A stretch of 37,331 bases of DNA from Bacteroidetes bacterium MedPE-SWsnd-G1 (GTDB lineage: Bacteria > Bacteroidota > Bacteroidia > Flavobacteriales > Flavobacteriaceae). The notes beneath the pieces were generated by a model. The model did not search any database. It saw only the letters and a list, made by a program, of their open reading frames with translations, and was not told the origin of the DNA. This document shows positions 32,641-37,331 of this stretch, one piece after another; position 1 is the first letter of the stretch, and the number at the start of each line of letters is the position of its first letter. The position numbers and the translations under genes are program-made. Location: contig MPDD01000027.1 in NCBI GenBank assembly GCA_001874265.1, forward strand, positions 1 through 37,331, written 5' to 3'.

Positions 32641-33093
32641 TTAAATTTTCTTAACTCGTACTGCATTCATTCCTTTTAAGCCTTTCTCCAACTCAAAAGA
32701 AACTTTATCATTTTCTCCAATCTGATCAATCAATCCACTGACATGCACAAAATATTTCTCTTGAGTTGTTGAATCAATAATAAAACCAAAACCTTTTGAA
32801 GTATCAAAAAATGAAACTTTACCCTGTTTCTCTTTTGACTCTTCTTCCATCTCTTCTTTTTTAGGAATACCTAAAACAATACTTTCAGCATCCACCTTAA
32901 TTTTTTTCGTTGGATCTGGCGGCGTATCCGTCAATTGACCATTTTCATCAACATATACCAACATATCTTCAAGTTTAGCACCCTTTACTGCATTTGCTTT
33001 ACGCTCTTCCTTTTTCTTTGCTTTTAATTCACGCTTTTTTAAACGCTTTTTTTCCTTTTCAGATTTGTTAAATGTTTGTTGTGACTTTGCCAT
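32641..33093 (-). CDS. Cold-shock-domain protein with Lys-rich N-terminal extension
   Basis: A 150-residue protein. The C-terminal 65 residues are a cold-shock domain: GKVSFFDTSKGFGFI has the RNP1 motif KGFGFI, and KYFVHVSGL carries RNP2. The barrel closes with DKVSFELEKGLKGMNAVRV. The N-terminal 85 residues are unusual for a classical Csp. The first 40 are a lysine-rich helix (KKRLKKRELKAKKKEERK), and a Pro/Asp-rich linker follows. Such extensions likely add nucleic-acid affinity. It probably acts as an RNA chaperone or binds single-stranded nucleic acid. It is monocistronic, with a -7 element at 33125-33132. Confidence 0.9.
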   Translation of the reverse strand: MAKSQQTFNKSEKEKKRLKKRELKAKKKEERKANAVKGAKLEDMLVYVDENGQLTDTPPDPTKKIKVDAESIVLGIPKKEEMEEESKEKQGKVSFFDTSKGFGFIIDSTTQEKYFVHVSGLIDQIGENDKVSFELEKGLKGMNAVRVKKI

Positions 33094-33124
33094 TACTCTT
33101 AATAAATGTTTTTTAAATGTTCTA

Positions 33125-33132
33125 CAAATATA
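33125..33132 (-). promoter_or_regulatory. -7 promoter element (TATATTTG) of the cold-shock-domain gene
   Basis: TATATTTG on the minus strand is an exact TAnnTTTG match, giving a leader of about 25 nt. It is divergent from the promoter at 33217-33224, so 33094-33245 is a two-way control region. Confidence 0.65.
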
Positions 33133-33216
33133 ATAGAAACGCAGCGAAACTCCTAAATATTGATTTCTAAATTATATAGAAGAAGAAATGCCCCCCATTT
33201 ACTATGTTAAAATTAT

Positions 33217-33224
33217 TATATTTG
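33217..33224 (+). promoter_or_regulatory. -7 promoter element (TATATTTG) of the channel/efflux operon
   Basis: TATATTTG is an exact TAnnTTTG match about 22 nt before the ATG at 33246. It lies downstream of another in-frame ATG at 33204, which rules against that codon as the start for transcripts from this promoter. Confidence 0.65.
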
Positions 33225-33245
33225 AGTTATCAATTGAATAATGCT

Positions 33246-33731
33246 ATGATTTCAAATTTAATACTGAATTACTTTCTACTTATACCTACTGGACTATTGC
33301 TTAATATTTTTTTAGGACTGGTGATAATAGGTATTACCGTGGCTATACAAGCTTATGGCTCAAGTTTTTGGATGCGCTATGTTGGAAAAAAAATAAAAAA
33401 CCTCACTAAATTAGAATTAGATAAAACTTCAGTTAAACTTCTAGTGTCGACTGCATCTTTTCTCTTATTGTTAAATTTTTCTCAAGCTATTGTTTGGGGA
33501 CTATTGTATTATTTACTTCCAAATATCACTGAATTCGAGACTCTTGAAAAGGCCATTTATTTTTCATTGGTCACTTTTACATCATTGGGTTATGGAGAAA
33601 TCACAATCAGTTCATCTAATCGGATTTTAGCTGGTTTTGAAGCTATGAATGGAATTCTATTGCTCGGTTGGTCAACAACCTTGATGTTTTCTGTAATGCA
33701 ATTTATTTGGAAAAATTCATTAAAAAAATAA
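33246..33731 (+). CDS. Small K+-channel-like membrane protein (Ion_trans_2 pore)
   Basis: I choose the ATG at 33246 (161 residues) because the -7 element at 33217-33224 lies after the upstream ATG at 33204. Three hydrophobic segments are visible: residues about 5-33, a segment from about 65 to 87, and one from about 132 to 155. The last two flank a pore loop with YFSLVTFTSLGYGEI, in which TSLGYGE matches the TxGYG potassium selectivity filter. There is no RCK or cyclic-nucleotide domain, so gating is not evident. It starts an operon: the HlyD adaptor begins 1 nt after its stop. A channel heading an efflux operon is unusual; it may balance charge, but that is a guess. Confidence 0.8.
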   Translation: MISNLILNYFLLIPTGLLLNIFLGLVIIGITVAIQAYGSSFWMRYVGKKIKNLTKLELDKTSVKLLVSTASFLLLLNFSQAIVWGLLYYLLPNITEFETLEKAIYFSLVTFTSLGYGEITISSSNRILAGFEAMNGILLLGWSTTLMFSVMQFIWKNSLKK

Positions 33732-33732
33732 T

Positions 33733-34887
33733 ATGTCTGAACAAAACGATACCCTCGAAGAAATAAATTCCGAAGTTGAAGAAGTCACTAAAGATGAAAA
33801 ATCTAACTCCGACAAAACACAAAAAAGCCCGATTAAATTAATTACTTCAGTTGTAATTCTAATTTCAATAGTATTCTTTGTTTGGTATATTTCTTCTGAA
33901 AGGCATACGCCCTACACCGATCAAGCTAGAATAAAAGGATTAATTACTCCGGTATCTCCGAGAGTTTCTGGTTATGTAACAGATATTAATATTCATCTTC
34001 ATAAGAAAGTTAAAGCAGGAGACACATTATTTCAACTCGATTTAAAACCATTTGAAATAGCTGTTAAAAAAGCAGAAGCAAATATAGATAATACGACACA
34101 ATCTATTGCCGCAAGTACATCTTCAGTTAAATCTGCTGCTGGAAAATTAGGAGTAGCCAAAGCACAATTAGACAGGGCTGAAAGAAATTGGGCAAGAGTG
34201 CAACGAGTAATGCAAGAGAATTCAGGAGCACTTTCAGAAGCGGATGTTGATCAATCAGAAACGGCGCTTCTTCAAGCAACGGAACAAGTGGCTTCCTCTG
34301 AAGCTAATTTAGAACGTGCAAAACAATCCTTAGGCGATTCTGGACCAGACAACCCTAAGATTAGAGCAGCGATTCAAGATTTAGAAAATGCCCGATTAAA
34401 TTTAGAATTTGCAACGGTTATCGCCCCTACCGATGGTGTGATTGAAAGTTTTGATATAGATTTGGGATATTATGCTGCTGCTGGGCAACCTTTAACTACA
34501 TTAATTTCTAATAGTGATATTTGGATTCAGGCAGATATGAAGGAAAACAACTTGTCTTTAATGCGTATCGGTAACAAAGTGAAAATTTCATTCGATATTG
34601 CACCAGGCAAAGTATTTGAAGGATCCATTAGAAGTATGGGTTATGGAGTTGCAACAGATCAAACAAACAAAGGAGGATTGCCTTCCATAAGCAATAAAAC
34701 AACGTGGTTGAGAGATCCTCAGAGATTTCCCGTTATTATTGCATTTGAACCCGATTCAGAATTAAAAAATTTTTATCGTTTAGGAGGTCAGGCAGATGTT
34801 GTAGTTTATACTGGAAATCACTCTTTTTTAAATGCAATTGCAACGTTTAGGATAAAATTAAACGCATGGCTATCATATGTTAGATAA
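33733..34887 (+). CDS. HlyD/EmrA-type membrane fusion protein
   Basis: A 384-residue adaptor. A polar, acidic cytoplasmic tail of about 33 residues precedes one transmembrane helix (35-53, LITSVVILISIVFFVWYI). YTDQARIKGLITPVSPRVSGYV is the conserved start of the EmrA/AaeA subgroup, split here as the YTDQARIKG strand and the TPVSPRVSGYV lipoyl half. A long coiled-coil hairpin (about 110-220) follows, then the second lipoyl half (FATVIAPTDGVIESFDID) and barrel strands. The next gene overlaps its end by 11 nt. It should link the DUF2955/FUSC permease to the NodT-type outer-membrane protein in a tripartite exporter. Confidence 0.93.
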   Translation: MSEQNDTLEEINSEVEEVTKDEKSNSDKTQKSPIKLITSVVILISIVFFVWYISSERHTPYTDQARIKGLITPVSPRVSGYVTDINIHLHKKVKAGDTLFQLDLKPFEIAVKKAEANIDNTTQSIAASTSSVKSAAGKLGVAKAQLDRAERNWARVQRVMQENSGALSEADVDQSETALLQATEQVASSEANLERAKQSLGDSGPDNPKIRAAIQDLENARLNLEFATVIAPTDGVIESFDIDLGYYAAAGQPLTTLISNSDIWIQADMKENNLSLMRIGNKVKISFDIAPGKVFEGSIRSMGYGVATDQTNKGGLPSISNKTTWLRDPQRFPVIIAFEPDSELKNFYRLGGQADVVVYTGNHSFLNAIATFRIKLNAWLSYVR

Positions 34888-35920
34888 ACTGTCTATAAAC
34901 AAAACGAGTATATATAATTGGAGGTTATCTAAACCAGTTCTAAGATATGTACTTGGTACTTGTTTAATCTTAACTGTTACAACTTTAATGGACTATCCTC
35001 TCTCCTATCTTACTTCTATTTTAGCATTGAGTTTTATGGCTCCTGGAACAAAGCCATTATCGTTTAAAAAAGGATTTGGTTTTATTTTAGTTTTGACAAT
35101 TCTCACAGGTTTTTCGTATTACTTCAGTGAAATATTTATTGATTACCCATTGGTTTTCATGCCAATGTTATGCCTCGGGGTACTATGGATTTATTATTCT
35201 CAAAAACTACCCATGATCATAAAACTATTTGCACTAATGAGTGTCCTGTTAATTCCGTTACTTGCGCTAGAGGCAAAGGCCGTTTCTGCTTTTGTAGCGC
35301 TCAGCCTTGTTTTCAATACACTTATGGCAATTTCACTAACTCAGTTAATGTTTGTTATTTTTCCTTGGGATAAGGAAGATGCTTTTTTTGAAAAGTCTAA
35401 AGGGTTATCTGTAAAAAATAATGATCTGGTTCAGTTTAGATATGCTATGAATATTATGATTGTTTTACTGCCTTTATTGCTTCTATTCTTTATTTTTAAA
35501 TTATCTGGAGGAATCTTAGTTTTAATTTTTGCAGCAATACTTTCTTTTAGCCCGGCGCTATCAAATATAAAAACAGGTATGGTAATGATTATAGCCAACA
35601 TTTTTGGAGGGCTTTGTGCTATTGTGGCGTATAAATTATTAGTTGTCGTTCCTATATTTTCATTTATGGTTTTATTAACTTTAATTGTAGGACTCATATT
35701 TGCATCCAACCTTTTTTCAACAAAAAAAACAGCCGCAATATTTGGAACTGGTTTCTCAACCTTTCTTTTAATTTTGGGTTCCGTTACATCCTCAGATGAT
35801 GCGGCAGGAGAAGCCGTTTGGGCTCGAGTGATCCAAATCTCGTTTGCGGTTATATATGTTGTAATTGCTTTCGGTTTGCTAAATTATTATCAAAAAAATA
35901 AAGCTTTAAAGAATACATGA
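34877..35920 (+). CDS. DUF2955/FUSC-like aromatic-compound exporter permease
   Basis: A 347-residue membrane protein with about ten helices in two halves, joined by a charged central loop (DKEDAFFEKSKGLSVKNND, about 160-180). The first half has LGTCLILTVTTLMDYPLSYLTSILALSFMAP (shown in parts: LGTCLILTVTT, DYPLSYLTSILA). This matches the layout of DUF2955 and other FUSC-type proteins paired with EmrA/AaeA adaptors; AaeB, a relative, exports hydroxybenzoates. The gene overlaps the adaptor by 11 nt and the outer-membrane gene by 4 nt (ATGA), so all three are translationally coupled. Substrate is inferred from the family only. Confidence 0.8.
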   Translation: MLDKLSINKTSIYNWRLSKPVLRYVLGTCLILTVTTLMDYPLSYLTSILALSFMAPGTKPLSFKKGFGFILVLTILTGFSYYFSEIFIDYPLVFMPMLCLGVLWIYYSQKLPMIIKLFALMSVLLIPLLALEAKAVSAFVALSLVFNTLMAISLTQLMFVIFPWDKEDAFFEKSKGLSVKNNDLVQFRYAMNIMIVLLPLLLLFFIFKLSGGILVLIFAAILSFSPALSNIKTGMVMIIANIFGGLCAIVAYKLLVVVPIFSFMVLLTLIVGLIFASNLFSTKKTAAIFGTGFSTFLLILGSVTSSDDAAGEAVWARVIQISFAVIYVVIAFGLLNYYQKNKALKNT

Positions 35921-37320
35921 TTCTCGTTAAAAAATATAGTTCTCATATAATTAAACTAATTCTAGTTGGCATACTAATAATTGGAGTTTATTCATGTAAT
36001 GTTGGAACTGAATATGTGAGACCTGAACAAAATATAGCTCAAGAATACAATGAGCAATTCCCTAAGGATAGCGCTATTTCAAATATTCCTTGGTGGAAAC
36101 TTTTTAAAGACCCTGTTTTGGTCAATTTAATTGATTCTGCCCTTGTCAATAATAAAGATGTAAAAATGGCGGCATTGCGGATTCAACAATCTCAACTGGC
36201 TTTAGATATTTCTAAAGCAGATTTATACCCCTCTATCAATTATGGAGTTGTTGGAAGTTCTAGCGTAAATTCTGAAAATTCAAAATTTTCCAATTCTGTA
36301 TCTCCAGTAGTAAATGTTTCATATACAATTGATTTTTGGCATAAGATTAAAAACTTAAATGAAATTGCCTTACAGAATTATTTAGCAACTGAGGAGGCTT
36401 ATAGAGCCCTTCAAATGGGTTTAATATCAGCTGTTTCACAAGCATATATAGGCTTGCGCGATTTAGATAATAGACTTTCAATTTCTGAAAAGACTGCTAA
36501 GAATTTTCAAGCAAATTTAGATGTAATGCAGGCCAGATCAAATGCCGGGATGATTAGTGATGTTGATTTGTATCAGGCTAAAATACAATTAAGTGAAGCA
36601 CAAACTGCGGTTGAAGTTTTTGAACGTTCTCGTGTTCAAATAGAAAATAGTATCAGTATTTTACTTGGAAGTACTCCAGTTTCAATTGAAAGAGGATTGC
36701 CCTTATATGAACAACTTTCTTTGCCAGAAGTCCCTGTTGGTGTTCCATCTGAATTACTAGATAGGAGACCAGATATATTAATTGCTGAACGTAATTTAAA
36801 TGCCCAGACTATTAATATTGGTGTAACAGAGGCTTTAAAATATCCTAGCATTACATTATCTGCAGATTTAGGGGCAGAAGTAGTAAACCCATCTCTATTA
36901 TTCGCTTCTTTTGGTGCCCAAATATTGGGACCTATATTTAACTCTGGAAAAATTAAAAAAAGTGTAGAAATTGAGAAGTTAAAAACAGAAGAATTACTAA
37001 ATAATTATCAGTATACATTTATAAATGCAGTTAAAGAAGTTGAAGATGCTATGATTGCCGTTGAAACCTATAACAATGAGTACGCTCTTAGAAATGACCA
37101 AATGCAAATGGCAACAAAGGCTGCAGAATTGTCTTGGGTTAGATATGATGGCGGACTTACAAGCTACTTAGAAGTATTAAACCTGCAAAGTTCTCAATTC
37201 AACGCTGAATTAAGAGCTTCAGAAGCATTTAAACAAGAAATGATATCTTTAGTAAAATTATATGAAGCATTGGGAGGTGGTTGGACTACCGATGAATCAA
37301 ACATTCCCAATCAAGAATAA
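35917..37320 (+). CDS. NodT/OprM-type efflux outer-membrane lipoprotein
   Basis: A 467-residue TolC relative, complete just before the window ends. A lipoprotein signal (LILVGILIIGVYSC, lipidated Cys27) precedes GTEYVRPEQ, the usual start of NodT-family mature proteins, and NIPWWKLFKDPVLVNLIDSAL. Two coiled-coil repeats follow (DISKADLYPSINYG; LLDRRPDILIAERNLNAQ, a strong NodT signature). GGLTSYLEVLNLQSSQF closes the second repeat. Its start codon overlaps the DUF2955 stop (ATGA). It should be the outer-membrane duct for the adaptor and permease encoded upstream. Whether more genes follow lies outside the window. Confidence 0.94.
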   Translation: MILVKKYSSHIIKLILVGILIIGVYSCNVGTEYVRPEQNIAQEYNEQFPKDSAISNIPWWKLFKDPVLVNLIDSALVNNKDVKMAALRIQQSQLALDISKADLYPSINYGVVGSSSVNSENSKFSNSVSPVVNVSYTIDFWHKIKNLNEIALQNYLATEEAYRALQMGLISAVSQAYIGLRDLDNRLSISEKTAKNFQANLDVMQARSNAGMISDVDLYQAKIQLSEAQTAVEVFERSRVQIENSISILLGSTPVSIERGLPLYEQLSLPEVPVGVPSELLDRRPDILIAERNLNAQTINIGVTEALKYPSITLSADLGAEVVNPSLLFASFGAQILGPIFNSGKIKKSVEIEKLKTEELLNNYQYTFINAVKEVEDAMIAVETYNNEYALRNDQMQMATKAAELSWVRYDGGLTSYLEVLNLQSSQFNAELRASEAFKQEMISLVKLYEALGGGWTTDESNIPNQE

Positions 37321-37331
37321 ATTAATTAATC

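Noticed and set aside
1..37331. tRNA, rRNA, CRISPR, riboswitch, insertion sequence or prophage
   Set aside because: On reading both strands I found no cloverleaf-like, repeat-spacer, known riboswitch or transposase-like sequence.

Overview
The window is chromosomal DNA from a flavobacterium-like member of the Bacteroidetes. The evidence is the strong A+T bias, A-rich leaders in place of Shine-Dalgarno sites, repeated TAnnTTTG -7 promoter elements, lipoproteins with short SC lipoboxes, exported proteins cleaved near a 'Q' (FSQ, AQ), and families typical of this phylum (TopB with a DAGQEGE motif, LytS/LytTR pairs, NodT-type lipoproteins, an ECF sigma/HEAT/DUF4097 operon). I see no tRNA, rRNA, CRISPR, insertion sequence, phage gene or integrase. 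The content looks like ordinary core and transport DNA with compact operons.

Layout. 1-1995: an Lrp/AsnC regulator (+) converges on a glycoside-hydrolase-like lipoprotein (-). 1996-6688 (+): a Tat-exported PLP aminotransferase coupled to an AEC permease, then topoisomerase III (TopB) starting at TTG. 6870-10684 (-): an EamA exporter and a secreted S9 prolyl oligopeptidase. 10815-13271 (-): a SulP transporter plus beta-carbonic anhydrase operon, probably for bicarbonate. 13370-15332 (-): a DedA/VTT protein with a small membrane protein, then an NAD-binding SDR-like protein. 15427-17588 (-): ECF sigma, membrane HEAT protein, DUF4097 protein. 17656-20266 (-): MscS channel and an outer-membrane barrel. 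20319-22128 (-): LytS-type kinase and LytTR regulator. 22243-23230 (-): a lipoprotein preceded by two short genes (51 and 45 codons) that are easily missed. 23459-25195 (+): an MsbA-like ABC exporter. 25245-31315 (-): a MarR-controlled RND tripartite pump (marR, adaptor, RND, TolC). 31456-33093 (-): an Omp85-type barrel and a cold-shock-domain protein. 33246-37320 (+): K+-channel-like protein, HlyD adaptor, DUF2955/FUSC permease and NodT-type lipoprotein.

The most interesting signal is at 23317-23347. Two 10-bp direct repeats with an 11-bp spacer read G(A/G)CGTTTCAC on the minus strand. They lie upstream of a -7 element that lacks a recognisable -33 element and that would drive the two small genes and the lipoprotein. 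Their sequence and geometry resemble the known YpdB-type LytTR box, and a LytS/LytTR pair is encoded immediately downstream of the same operon. This suggests a self-contained LytSR signalling module whose output is a small two-helix membrane protein, a 45-residue peptide and a lipoprotein. Other readable control sites are a 20-bp operator over the marR promoter, a TTTGTGCACAAA palindrome before sulP, and several places where a terminator runs directly into the next gene's promoter.
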